Under the pieces are notes generated by a model. That model saw nothing but the letters and a program-made list of their open reading frames with translations, did no database searches and was not told the DNA's origin. Position numbers and translations under genes: made by a program. Below, piece by piece: positions 44,249 through 54,945 of a DNA stretch of 64,000 nucleotides; the stretch's first letter is position 1, and each line of letters opens with the position of its first letter. This stretch comes from Niebla homalea (taxonomy: Eukaryota; Ascomycota; Lecanoromycetes; Lecanorales; Ramalinaceae), in contig JAHGAU010000002.1 in assembly GCA_019925105.1 (NCBI GenBank), positions 868,001-932,000 of the forward strand, given 5' to 3'.

Positions 44249-45579
44249 ATGCATGGGGCCATCGGCGTAAGTAATGTCCTGCTCAGATCTCCACTGAGCT
44301 TGCCTCGCCAATCTCCAGCTTCAAAGTTGCGGTCTCTCCGAACCCCGAGAGCATGGACCTGTGATCAATGCTTTCATAGAACGATAAGTTCAAGGGAATC
44401 CTCCGCATGCGCATCCAAACCTACGATCACGAGTGCGGAAGACAAGAGTGGAAACCCCCGAGTTCGGTCTGTTACTCGATCCAGAGTGAGGACATACTCT
44501 ACCCGTAATGGAGATGGCTCTCGCAGTGCCCGGGAGGAGCTTCCTTCGCATGAGGAAAGCCGGCAATCTCACTTCTATAAACGCTTTTCAAGCATGATGG
44601 ATCATGCGCAATCCAACATCTTCATAGCAGGTCAGCGGCTCAACGACCTGACCGGATACTCCGGCATCGAAGCCCTGAAGAAGGACATCGAGGAGCAAGG
44701 TTAGCCATGTTACCTTCTTCCAGCCTTCAAAGGCACTCACCAGAACCAGAGCTTGCGCTCAATTCCACCCGCTCCGCGCTCCAGGCAGCTCGTTCCGCAT
44801 ACTCAAACGCAATATCCAATCGATCTTCCTCGCAACGAGAAGTCAACACACTCCTGCAGCGCAAACACGAATGGACCCCTGTCGACCTGGAACGATTCAC
44901 GGCTTTATATCGGTCCGACCATGCAAATGAGCAAGCCGAAGCCTCAGCAAGAGACACGCTGACTCGAGTGGAGAAAGAGTCGGAAGAAGCGGCGGCGAAG
45001 CTCAGCGCGAGCATACTTGCAAGGTATCACGAGGAGCAAATATGGAGCGACAAAATCAGGCGCATGAGTACATGGGGAACATGGGGCTTGATGGGCGTGA
45101 ACGTTCTACTGTTCGTCATCTTTCAGATTGGAGTCGAGCCGTGGAGGAGGAAACGTCTCGTCAAGGGGTTTGAGGAGAAGGTAGCTCAGGCGTTGGAAAG
45201 AGGGGGGGCTCCTGAAGGCATCGGCAGATCTAAAGCAGAGGAGACCGTCACCGAGGCGGCAGCAGCCGACATGGTGCTAGCAGTGGAGCCTGCAACCGAA
45301 GAGGTAGCTGTCGAAACTGAGCAGGCTTTTGCGGATGATGCCCTGCCAGCTACCGTGGATGTCGCGACGTTGATAGAAAGTGACCAAATACCACATACGT
45401 CCGCCACCCTGGAACGAGGATCGATGCTAGACATGGTAAGAAACATGTTCCACGATGTGTTCAGCGAGCGGCAAATTGTCCTTCGCCGTGTGGATTTGAC
45501 TGCAGCTATCCTTGAGAGTGCTGCGGCAGGAGTCGTATTCGCTGGAGCGCTTGTTCTGCTCTTGCGGCGACTGCGATGA
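44249..45579 (+). CDS. SHE9: Mitochondrial inner-membrane protein She9/Mdm33
   Basis: Inner-membrane protein that affects mitochondrial shape and fission from inside. Exons 44249-44699 and 44744-45579; intron 44 nt; 428 aa. The first about 85 residues are Arg/Ser-rich with no acidic cluster, as in a mitochondrial presequence. The core begins at [29 protein letters not shown] in two parts, followed by a long coiled-coil domain (about residues 150-260) with [19 protein letters not shown] and [13 protein letters not shown]. There are two membrane segments, [19 protein letters not shown] followed by [17 protein letters not shown], and [15 protein letters not shown] at the C-terminus. This two-membrane-segment, coiled-coil layout is the family's. 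Confidence 0.92.
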
Positions 45580-45953
45580 TCTTGCAGACGTTCGATGCAC
45601 ATAGATAGAGTACTGATGGAGTAGAATTAGATACCCAAGATTCCTAGTACAGAGGCGTCTTCTCCAAGTTCATCCATGTCCGGGGAGCTTTATAAGTCAT
45701 GAAGTAATGCTCAACTCCCGTTTTGATTAAGGTCGATGAATCTCAGGAATATTTCCTCACTATGTCTTCATAGGTCTCGGGACTTTGTCTCCTTGAAGGT
45801 AAATTAAAATCCCGCATTTTATTTTGGTAGGGAGATATTGTAGACCTTTCTCTATTTTGGCCAATATCTTAAGAGGTTTGTAACGTCGAAAGCAGTTCTG
45901 GCTTCACGTTACACTCATGAACCACACCTCTACACCGTCAATGATCCGCCTGG
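45580..45953. other. Convergent intergenic region, SHE9 / glutamine amidotransferase-like
   Basis: 374 bp between stop codons, AT-rich near 45800-45880. No gene or repeat recognised. Confidence 0.4.
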
Positions 45954-46967
45954 CTATTCTTTAAGCATCCTGAGAAAGGCCTGCGCAACCACAACCCCAT
46001 CATGCTGATCCCCAGCTCGACGTTTCGCATCGCGAAATGTATCATCATCAAATATCCCCTGCTCATGCCTGGCCTCGAGTAATTCTTTCATGATCTTCTC
46101 GTCGAATTCAGGATGTCCCTGTACCGTAATGAGTTTCGCCATCATGTACATCCCTTGCACCTGACATGTGCCCGACACGCCTAAATCGTCCACATCGGGC
46201 GGGTACTCATAGACTATGTCTTTGTGCATTTGGTGTATGTTCTAGCTCGCAAATGTATCAGCAGGCGTCTAATTTTCATTTACTCGTGCTTCATGACGAC
46301 AGCCACTTACCAAAACGTCCTTGCCCCCAAACAGATTCTTTCCCTTGGATGTCTGTTGGACCTGGCACACACTGATTTCCCAAGTCTCGTGCTCGTGCCT
46401 GGCAACTCTTGCTCCTAGAGCACGACCAACAATTTGGTGGCCGTAGCACACACCAATGACCCGTACGTGAGGATGCGCTAGTGCTTGCCGAGTATATTCC
46501 ACGAGTCGTACGATCCAGGGATCGTTATCGAAAGAGTTGTGTCCTAGGGCGAGCATTAAGGATCAGCCCAGAATCCTTGGCTACGATTCGCATCACATTG
46601 ACGCAGACTCTCCGCTTCCCAACTCCTCCCCCATCGTAAGGAAATGACAAGCCAGGAAAACCCACGCACGACTCCCCGTAATCAACACCGCATCGACATC
46701 TCCCAACCTCGGATAACCCCGCCGCCTCGTCCAAGCATAGATCCCTCCCATTTTCTCCTCTTCGCCCTCTGGTCTCTTGTCAGCGTTCACGACATCCCAC
46801 CCGGATAGTTCGAGAGACTCTCTCTGGACGTTGGATGCGTCAGCGGCTTTGTGTAACAATGAGGTGAAGACGCCGCCATAGCTGCCGTAGTCTACACGCG
46901 TTTGCGAAAGTGGGACGTCGGCTTCTAGTATGGCTATCCGGAAGGGACGATTGTCGCTCGAGCCCAT
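45954..46967 (-). CDS. Class I glutamine amidotransferase-like protein
   Basis: Stand-alone GATase1-fold protein of the type found in fungi next to no fixed partner. Exons 46967-46670, 46543-46311 and 46241-45954; introns 126 and 69 nt; 272 aa. N-terminus FRIAILEADVPLSQTRVDYG; then VDAVLITGSR-HNSFDNDPWIVRLV across the first intron; the nucleophile elbow VIGVCYGHQIVGRALGARV with Cys; and the C-terminal TVQGHPEFDEKI with the catalytic His and Glu. So the Cys-His-Glu triad is complete. Substrate is unknown; related yeast proteins include YLR126C-like GATases, some gamma-glutamyl peptidases. The first intron has a weaker GTGCGT donor and is the least certain boundary. Confidence 0.88.
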
Positions 46968-47381
46968 ATCTTGCAGGAGGGAACGTCAATCTTCTTTCAA
47001 GTACTTTCCATATGAGGGGATCTCGGCAGTGACAGGAACGATTGCAACGTGGGCAGGGCAATGGGACCCAACACAACGATCCCTTGAAATAGTTGTCCGC
47101 TGTGGTTCATTACTGGATCATTGAGATCACTGGATTAGGAATGGCTCTAATACGAAGGATAGCTGACATCATGCAATACGGCTCTTTAGGCTTGATTCGT
47201 CCAGCGAAACGGGTGTGGTCACTGACTGCAACTGTTTGATAAGCCTGAAGCGTCTTATCGATAAGAGGCAGATATTCCCGTCACCCACGCACAACCACGC
47301 TCTTTTCCTCTGTTGAAACGCCAGATATGCTCAACCATGAAAAGATCCGAAGTCTTCGAATGGCAAAAAGAAGAACGCTTG
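46968..47381. other. Intergenic region between amidotransferase-like gene and tRNA-Thr
   Basis: 414 bp containing the promoter of the amidotransferase-like gene and, next to the tRNA, its presumed Pol III terminator. Nothing else recognised. Confidence 0.4.
47365..47369 (-). terminator. Pol III T-run terminator for tRNA-Thr
   Basis: Five consecutive T on the minus strand, 13 nt past the tRNA 3' end, the usual position and length for an RNA polymerase III stop in fungi. Confidence 0.6.
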
Positions 47382-47521
47382 TGCCTCCTGGCGGAATTGA
47401 ACCGCCGATCTTCGCATGACACCGTACAATCTACGAGTGCGACGCATTACTATCAAAATTCAGTTAATATGGATTCGTTGGCCTCAGAGGACCAACGACT
47501 TACCCACTGTGCCAAGAAGGC
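47382..47521 (-). tRNA. tRNA-Thr(CGT) with anticodon-loop intron and a D-loop insertion
   Basis: Acceptor arms GCCTTCT (from 47521) and AGGAGGC plus discriminator A (ends 47382) pair over 7 bp, one of them G-T. T arm: GGCGG/CCGCC around TTCAATT, which is also box B. Anticodon stem TCGCA/TGCGA closes a CTCGTAA loop, anticodon CGT (47435-47433). A 14-nt intron (47431-47418) sits one base 3' of the anticodon, the canonical place. The D arm is GCAC..ATGC (13-22 unpaired), and its loop is broken after AGTGG by 54 nt (47503-47450), starting GTAAGT and ending GATAG. Without both inserts the molecule is a regular 72-nt tRNA. Box A (TGGCACAGTGG) is complete before the insertion, so Pol III transcription is plausible. 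Alternatives: a pseudogene, or a very unusual second intron. Confidence 0.82.
47450..47503 (-). other. 54-nt intron-like insertion in the D-loop of tRNA-Thr
   Basis: Begins GTAAGT, contains TTAAC about 14 nt before the end and ends TAG, so it carries all three spliceosomal intron signals at the length usual for this genome. It also holds a stable hairpin (CGTTGG..CCAACG). Removing exactly these bases restores AGTGGTA as the D-loop. Whether it is spliced, and by what machinery, cannot be told from DNA. Confidence 0.7.
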
Positions 47522-47881
47522 CGCATTAGCACCACGAGCTCTATTTAATACTATATCTTTTTTCAATGTGGCTGAGAAGGGACTTTTGTTGCTAAATATG
47601 GTGGGGGTGGAGCTCTGTAGTGGCGTTGATTGGCGGAGACAGGCGCCCAGGCTTGTACCTGCATGTGTCATTGTTTTGTGCATGTTTGTTCAATTCACTA
47701 CCATCCACCTGTCTCATGGTGCGCCGACCTGATACAAAGGGCTTTCGCCTTTTTATGGGCGTCATCATTGTCCGCTTTGTTCAATACCTTCCCTAGGCCA
47801 AACCTACGAGCGCTATTAAACAATCACCTTGTGCCACCCTGCTGGGGCAGTCAATCAGTTGCACATACACGAGCGCCCAGC
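47522..47881. promoter_or_regulatory. Upstream region of tRNA-Thr and of the 363-residue hypothetical gene
   Basis: 360 bp between divergently oriented genes; must contain the promoter of the plus-strand gene. An open frame runs through (from 47630) in frame with the gene start but lacks a good earlier ATG context. Confidence 0.4.
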
Positions 47882-49037
47882 ATGTCACTTCTCACAACCA
47901 TCACCAACTTCATGACGCCATTCAGGAGATTCTCAAACCCTACAAATGCAGCTTCAACCCGCTCTAGACACGCGGCAGTGGGTGATGTTCCTACTCACCT
48001 CCACAAAGTCCAATCAGGCAAAATCGTCAAGAAGCGCGAGCAGGATCAGCACAAGAGCACTCGGAATGGTTCGATTTTGAACAAGTTCTTGGACTCGCTT
48101 GACCTAGCCGAAGCCCGCGCTGGTCAAAACAGCCTGGAAGGCGACACTTTGGTGCACGAAGAGCTTCTTGACGACCCTGCAGATCAGACGCTGGTTGATC
48201 AAGATGATCAACTCCTCCGTCCCGATGATATAAGATTCAAGGACTTTTCCGACGAAGAGATCTGGCTGTTCAATAAGCTCTCTAGAAGAGGCACAGAGCC
48301 ACTTCTGCCTGCTAGTTGGCAACTGGATTTTGGCAGCTTCCCTGACGACTTGTTCAGCCGGGATGAGACGGCCGTGTTCATCACCAACCTGAATACCAAC
48401 ATCGTTCATGGTGAGTCGTTATCCTTCCATGTCCTGCAAGGGTCAATCATGAGGCTGACGATCGTGCGAACTAGCTACACGGGAGTTTGCGGCACTCATC
48501 GACGCCGGTCCTCGCTGCCGAGATGCATTGTCACAGAATCAAGTCCCAGAGCGACATCTCAAGAGGGGTATCGAGAGATACAACAAGTGGGCTTTGCGCG
48601 ATGCGCAACTCCACCCCAAGTCATACATCGATCTCATATCCGTTGTCGCTGCCAACCCTGGTGAGACTGTCCCAGTAGCGCTTGATCGGCTCACTCGAAA
48701 GCTCCACAAGCGTGCCCAGGAGTGGCGTGACAAACTGCGTCATCCTGACTGCAACAAAGACGATACAAAGCAGGCGTACACTCAAGCGCCGCCAACTTTG
48801 TACGGCTTCTTGATCAAATACAGTGTGGTGGCTATCGTAACGCACGATGCTCGCAAGCCAGACGCGCCTGTGAGGAACCTTGTGACCTCGAATCTCCAGA
48901 TGTTGGGGTACGACGTGTGGGCTGCGCTGGCCATCGCGATTGTGTGTGTTCGAGCCAGGAACATGTTGCTGAATATAGATGATCAAGCCAAGCTAGATGT
49001 CGAGATGCCAGAAGAGGAGGACGATCCTGATGCTTGA
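47882..49037 (+). CDS. Conserved-looking fungal hypothetical protein
   Basis: I do not recognise a named family. Exons 47882-48410 and 48475-49037; intron 64 nt with clean GTGAGT and CTAG; 363 aa. It is hydrophilic: a basic Ser/Thr/Arg-rich N-terminus (could target mitochondrion or nucleus), an acidic middle (DDPADQTLVDQDD), then a core with FKDFSDEEIWLFNKLSRRG, PLLPASWQLDFGSFPDDLF, and EFAALIDAGPRCRDAL. The helical C-terminal part has YNKWALRDAQLHP and RLTRKLHKRAQEWRDKL, ending in an acidic tail. A hydrophobic stretch WAALAIAIVCVRA (about residue 330) is too short to call a membrane helix. Splicing and composition argue it is real. Confidence 0.7.
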
Positions 49038-49263
49038 TGATGACAATAGGTCATAAGAGGCCCGAGATTAGCTTTTTCACATCCACATCAAGTTGGTGGT
49101 GCCTCTCGAAGTAGTGAGCCAAGCAGGTTGGGAGAACCTGACATGGTAAGAGTTGGGCTCTTTGCAATTCGGGTTGCTTTTTGTGATACCCTTTCTAGCG
49201 GAGGCGTTGGACCAGGAGGATTGTGAGTACTTACGCTAGTTCAACAACTTGACAATTAGACTT

Positions 49264-49755
49264 TCAGAATGGGATACCTCCTTTTTCACAGTTGCTGTCT
49301 GTTGTATATTTACGTTTCAACATTACATCAAAACTTTCATCATAATGCTCGAGCATGATCCCTTTCCAGTTCGAAATGGCGTAAGCCTGGCTGCCTAGCT
49401 TCCTCTGCTTGGCGAACTCTCTCAGCATGCAAGTCTGAACGTAGATGCTTTTGAGGATGAATTGCCTTGAGTATGACCTCTGGCAAATACCACTCAGACA
49501 TCTTGCATCCTCCTTGTTCTTTTCCTTCCACAGCTTGATTTCCTTGTTTTGGACCCTCCTTTGCCTTATCAATATGTGGTCTACATCTCGAGCTTTGGCT
49601 TCCGCTGACCTTGTATCTACTACCGGAAGGTTGTCTCTAACAATAGTGCGGAGCTGCCTAATCCTCTTTCGATGCTTATCGGCTTCAACTTCTGGGTTCG
49701 CAGCTTTGCTTCTAGCCAAGAAGCTTCTATTGAGTTCATCTTTCTTTGCATAGAA
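49264..49755 (-). pseudogene. Charged coiled-coil ORF without a start codon, possible gene fragment
   Basis: The open frame reads about 160 codons with a strongly charged helical composition (HRKRIRQLRTIVRDNLPVVD, then AEAKARDVDHILIRQRRV, NKEIKLWKEKNKEDA) and ends in KGGIPF. No ATG occurs before about two thirds of the frame. Upstream on the same strand is another charged open piece, read as YKEMRVAQHLELKRIDGIKAE in a different frame, separated by gtatgt..cctaac..caaag, which looks like a 39-nt intron, but the join does not keep the frame. So this is either a mis-read exon structure or a decayed gene. I know no family for it. Confidence 0.35.
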
Positions 49756-51020
49756 TCATGTTAGGTTGCCAGCCCTACATACTTCTCTGCTTTAATGCCA
49801 TCGATCCTTTTCAACTCCAGATGCTGTGCTACACGCATTTCCTTGTAGCGCTACAGGTTACCTCGGCGAGATATTTAAGTCTCCGAGCGCTCGTTGAATG
49901 ATGGGGTGGTGGTGGTGCAAAGTCCAGCATGTTCTGAATCTTCGCTGGCTTACGGACATAGTGATAACATTCCCTAGGTGCAATCAGTCTTACTGGCTAA
50001 AGACCAGAATGTGAATGCGCCTAGAGCTTCGAGTGCGAAAAAAGAAGCAGCGTAGGACCCAAAGATGCGGGAGGTGTGGGTCCGACAGTGCTTTTGCGAC
50101 GAAGGCAAGCATCATAGTCGGACCTTGCTGTCGTTTGATCTTCATCGTCAAAGGATGCTGCCTGTTAGCACTTTGATCGTGGTTTATTATGTTACGATCA
50201 CTTTTCCTTAGTCAATAGATTGAAGTTACGTTCTGTTACTCTTATCATATATTCCAATTCTATTTCACCAAAAAATCCTTGAACGTACCTACACTCCTCT
50301 TGTTAAGCGGACATGTAAGCATTATTAGAAGTTTTACACTGTTTAGCTTGCGCCCATTTCAATGGCCCATTAAATAACCGATACTTCTTGTCAACCAAAC
50401 AGACAGGCAGCCTTACCGAGATCTCGTGCCGGCGGCAATAGTGCGCGATGGAATGGTCGTTGAAGTTGTGGACAAATGAGCTGTTGCCCGAGGGCCGTTG
50501 GGAACGTCGAATACTGAACACGCTAGTGGTTCTTATCTTATCTAAAGCTGAATCTCGACGCGTCGTGAGCGCGTCGTCCGTCACCGTTGAATTTTTTGTT
50601 TGCTACAACCATTTCTCTAAGGATTTTCAAGCTGCTGAAACCGATTCATCGTCTCCTCGCCTGTTGCATTATACTACTAAGAGAGTAGCGCTGCTTACAT
50701 ACTGATTTGAAGTGCAATGGATCCTTGTGCGCTTGAATACGCGATTTCACTGCCGGCATCAAAGGCTGTCGATGAGCGTCTCGGGCGCAGTGCAGGCCCA
50801 ATTGTAAAACAAACGACGGTGCGATAGGTCCTGAATCGCGATACCAAGCTCTCCGATTGCAAAATACAGCCACTTGGATGGGATTCTCAACTCTCATCAT
50901 TCACTCCACAAAATAGCCTTTGGAACCCCTCATTTGCAGAGATCCACCTCGCCGAAAGTCGTTATTCAAGAATCTCTTCCTGCACTTACCTCTCCAATAC
51001 CATTTAGGGTCGCGGGAAAA
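49756..51020. promoter_or_regulatory. Intergenic region upstream of the SNF2-PHD gene
   Basis: About 1.27 kb. The open frame of the SNF2 gene extends upstream of the chosen ATG to about 50874 without an earlier in-frame ATG, so an upstream first exon is possible. The frame 50584-50303 (-) has no family support. Confidence 0.35.
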
Positions 51021-54000
51021 ATGGAGGACTCGAAGCGTTCTACAAGGGTGAAGCCCGTGATATCGTATGAGATATCCTCTGACTCGGAGAATGACGATTC
51101 CTCATCCGTACATGAATCTTCTTTCTCAAGTCCGGAACGAAAGGGTGGAAAATTTCAGGAGCCGATCAGCGTGGATACGGATGAAACGGAGACCGAGGAA
51201 GAGGTAATTGCACCTGCAAATACAGAGCCTCGCCGTTCATCCGGGGGACACTCACTCCGTCAGCCCCCCGAGTTGCACAAGCCGTCTCGTGTGCTCGAGA
51301 ATGGGGACAATCACAAGAAGAGGGTAAGTAACAAGCGGCGAGGTAAGCCAAAGCCCAAGGGTAGACCTCCTGCTGCGCGCTCTTCTGAGCGCAGTGAGAT
51401 ACGACGAGATATCTCGACAATCACGGCCAGAAAAAGGGCCAATTTTTTCGTTGCTAACAAAGACTTCTTCCTTCCACTTCTACCTGATAACAATCACGTT
51501 CAGCGATTGGTGGATCAGGGTAAAGCATTAGATCAGGATGGGCATGATCTAAGTCTTCCCTACAAGGCTCTCGACAAACAGCCTTCAGGTGTCTGTGCAG
51601 AAATGAAGCCTTATCAGCTCCTTGGGCTATCGTTCTTGGTGTACTTGAACCAGAATGGCATGGGAGGAGTCCTAGGTGATGAGATGGGCTTGGGCAAAAC
51701 CCTGCAGACCCTTTCACTCATCCAACACCTCAAGGAGACCAAGAAACAGAGCACCTCGGCTCAATTGCGACCTTCCCTCGTCGTATGCCCACTAAGCGTG
51801 CTCAACTCGTGGATGACTGAAGCCAAAAAATGGACCCCTGGTCTGAAGGTGTTGAGGTTCCACGGCCCCATCAATGAACGCATGCGCCTCAAGCAGATAG
51901 CTACTGGCGAAATCGATTTTTTTGGCAATGCAACCAGAGCTTCACGGGACAAGAAGAAAGCTCGCCTGACTGCCAAGGGAACACAAATTATTGATCTGGA
52001 ATCGGAAGACGAATTGCTTAGTGACGAATTTGGTGTCGACCTAATAGTCACTACGTATGAAGGGTTCTTAGCTGAGCAAAAATGGTTCAAAAGAGCCTTT
52101 GTGTGGAATTATGTGATCTTGGATGAGGGACACAAGATCAAGAATGACCTGAGTCATATCTCAAGAGCGCTCCAAGGCCTCGGTGCCGAATATCGTCTGA
52201 TCCTTACAGGAACACCGTTACAGAACAACTTGCTCGAGTTGTGGGCGCTTCTCCACTGGCTCTATCCGGAAGTCTTCACCGAGAGGACCCAGGACCTATT
52301 CAAAAAATCGTTCGACCTTACGAAAGGCCAGGTCTCCACTAAGGTCATGGATAGTGCTCGGCTGTTGCTCGAGCTTATTATGCTAAGGCGGATGAAGAAC
52401 AGCCCTGGGGTCAATCTCAATCTACCGCCAAAGACCGACGTGATGCTCTTCGTGCCGCTCACGCCTATGCAGCGATTTTGGTACATGAGACTGTTGACCA
52501 GAGCAGATAAGGGGCTCCTGGACGAGTTATTCCAAGACGCCGGGGAAAAGGAGTCTATCTTCCAGCAAGAAGAAGCCGAGAAGGAGGAAACGCTTGGTGG
52601 CAAAAGCCTCGTCGAGCTACAAGCTCTGGATCAATCCTCAGATTTGACTGCATGGAGCGAGTCAAAAGCTATCATGCAACAAGCCATTGAACGTGAGCAG
52701 CAAGATGATAGCCAAAAGAATGCATGGCGGAAGCTTATGAATCTTCTCATGCAACTTAGAAAGGTCAGTCTGATCAGGAACCCAAGTCGTTTCCTTCTGA
52801 GCGAGAGGTATTTTCGGCATCTTTGTGTTTCCAAATCCCAAAGTCTAGCTGTTGTTACATTGTGGTTATCAGCTATAATGTCTTTTGAGAGCGAAAAGTT
52901 TCCAGTTTCTTGATTATTCATTCTGAAATTTATCCTTCAATCACCTAACTGAATTTGAGCATCAACTGACAAGCCTGCAGTGCTGTAATCATCCGTACAT
53001 CCTACCTCAGGCGGAGCCAGACCCATATTACCTAGGAGAGCATGTCATCAACGCCTCTGCTAAATTCATAGTCCTCGACAAAATTGTCAACGAGCTGGTC
53101 GTCAAGCAGAAACGGAAAATCATCATTTTCTCCGGATTTACACGCATGCTGGATTGCTGTGAAGATTTTCTGGCCCTTCGTGGCGGGACTGGGGATCTTT
53201 TCAAGTATGTCCGACTGGATGGAGGAACATGTCGAGCGCGGAGGAACCTAGGCATCCGCCTCTTCAACCAGGAGACGAACGACTACCGCGTGATCTTGAT
53301 CTCGACCCGGGCTGGCGGGTTAGGTATCAATCTTGCTACTGCTTCCGATGTGATCATTCTGGATCAGGATTGGAACCCACAGATAATGTTGCAGGCTGAG
53401 GCCAGAGCTCATCGAATTGGGCAGACCAAACCTGTGACTGTATACAAACTTTGCACACAGGGTACTGTCGAAGAGCAAATGATGGGCAGAATCCAAAAGA
53501 AGCTCTACCTCTCCGCCAAGGTCACAGAGTCCATGAGAGACATTCGCAACTCAAACCCACAGAAGCGAGGGGGCAAGGCTTCCGAAGCTGAGGAGGATAT
53601 GCCCCAGCTTAACATAGGCCAGCTCATGTCTCTCGTTCGCCGAGGAGCACAGACATTGGCACGTCCGGAAGTCGACGTGAACGATATGCTGCGTTGGGAT
53701 TGGGACACCATGCTGGAAAAGTGCAAAGATAAGCCATCAGATTCTTTGGTGTCGGAAGAAACGAATATTGGCTCCGTCAAAGAAGAGGACGAAAAGCAAT
53801 GGCTGTCGCAGATCGAACAGGTCCAGTCGCGGCTTTTTGACGGCATGAAACATAAGACGTCAGCGTCCACAACGGAAATCGCTCAAGAATTGACCAGGGA
53901 AGAGCGCCGCATCGGCAAGAACACGACTGTGATGGTGGACGGATATGCTGTCAGTAAGGAGAGCATTGGCTGTGGTGAATGGGAGGCCGTAGCTACTTTG

Positions 54001-54945
54001 GCCGGTAAAGATCCGCGCCTGGCCGAGCCCATTCGAGAGAAGAAAGCCCATGTCGTCAACCAAGAGCATTGCCAAGTCTGCTGGGATGGTGGAGATCTCG
54101 TTTGTTGCACGCTTTGTCCCCGAAGCTATCATTTCGCCTGCCTAGATCCGGACACTAAGAAACGCTCCAAGGGCAAGATGCAGTTCTCGTGCCCTCAGCA
54201 TCAATGCGTTGACTGTCAGCAGAAGACGACAGATGCTGGAGGGATGCTCTATCGTTGCCGATGGTGCGAGCGAGCATATTGTGAGGACTGCCTTGACTGG
54301 GATAAGACGGATCTCGTGGGTGAAAGTCTAAAGGAATACCAACTTCTGGAATTCCCTGCCGTGGCCCAGGCTTATTACATCAAATGCCCCGACTGCACCG
54401 AGCAGTATAATGAGGTATGTAAATCTCAAGAGGAATTTGCCAATTCCGTCCGTATTCCAGGGGTATTATATTATCGAAAGCATTGTTGGCTCCCTATTTT
54501 ACTTGTTTCGGTCAATGTCTTACCACATTTTCATCGATCTTGCTAATGTCTTCGGACCTTTGTATTGAAAGACGCAGTACTGATTTCGCATTCTACTTAG
54601 GACCAATCCACTCGTGAATTTTGCCAGTCTCGGGCGCAGGAGATTGACGACCAGTACGACGAACATGTCCAGCAGCAAGAGTTGCTCGCAGCGGCAGCAG
54701 AGGTCACCAATGACGGTGTCGACCCGTCGTCCAGCCCTGGAGAATTGACAGAGGGTCCGACCCTCAATAGCTCGGGTCTAAGTACACCCCAATTCGTTCC
54801 CCCGCGAGGATCGTCGGCAGCCAAGTCAAAACGCAAACGGGAATCCATGGCCGTCGATGACGACTCTCCTGGACAACGATCCAGCAAGCGTGCCGCACTT
54901 GCAGCCCAGTCTGGTGCAGAGATTGCCAACGCTTACGGGATGTGA
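51021..54945 (+). CDS. SNF2-family chromatin-remodelling ATPase with C-terminal PHD-type zinc finger
   Basis: Exons 51021-52763, 52981-54414 and 54601-54945; introns 217 and 186 nt; 1173 aa. A charged, low-complexity N-terminus precedes the SNF2 helicase: GDEMGLGKTLQTLSL (motif I), VVCPLSVLNSWMTEAKKW (Ia), LDEGHKIKN (motif II, DEGH), LILTGTPLQNNLLELWALLH in part (III), LRKCCNHPYIL across intron 1, KIIIFSGFTRML (IV), STRAGGLGINLATASDVII (V) and QAEARAHRIGQTKPVTVY (VI). After it come DMLRWDWDTMLEK and a Cys-rich region, CQVCWDGGDLVCC, CPRSYHFACL, CVDCQQKT, CRWCERAYCEDC, a PHD finger with an extra cluster. The domain order and DEGH box resemble ISWI/HELLS-type remodellers fused to PHD, seen in filamentous fungi; specific complex unknown. 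The start is uncertain (see upstream region). Confidence 0.88.
54415..54600 (+). repeat. Introner-like intron in the SNF2-PHD gene
   Basis: 186-nt intron. Start gtatgtaaatctcaag matches the PanC and GPAT intron starts; an internal aaagcattgttggctccc plus tattttac matches the PanC intron core; last 20 nt are tgatttcgcattctacttag. Confidence 0.65.

Noticed and set aside
46544..46669. 126-nt amidotransferase intron as an introner-like element
   Set aside because: Length fits but neither the core nor the 3' end motif is present.
47470..47521. Reading the tRNA as tRNA-Gln(CTG), using the CTCTGAG loop inside the insertion
   Set aside because: That model needs an over-long anticodon stem and leaves an unexplained 60-nt variable region; the tRNA-Thr(CGT) model pairs every arm and explains both inserts exactly.
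52764..52980. First SNF2 intron (217 nt) as a sixth introner-like member
   Set aside because: It shares only aatgtct..gagagc with the GPAT intron and its 3' end (caagcctgcag) does not fit the family pattern; left out of the family.
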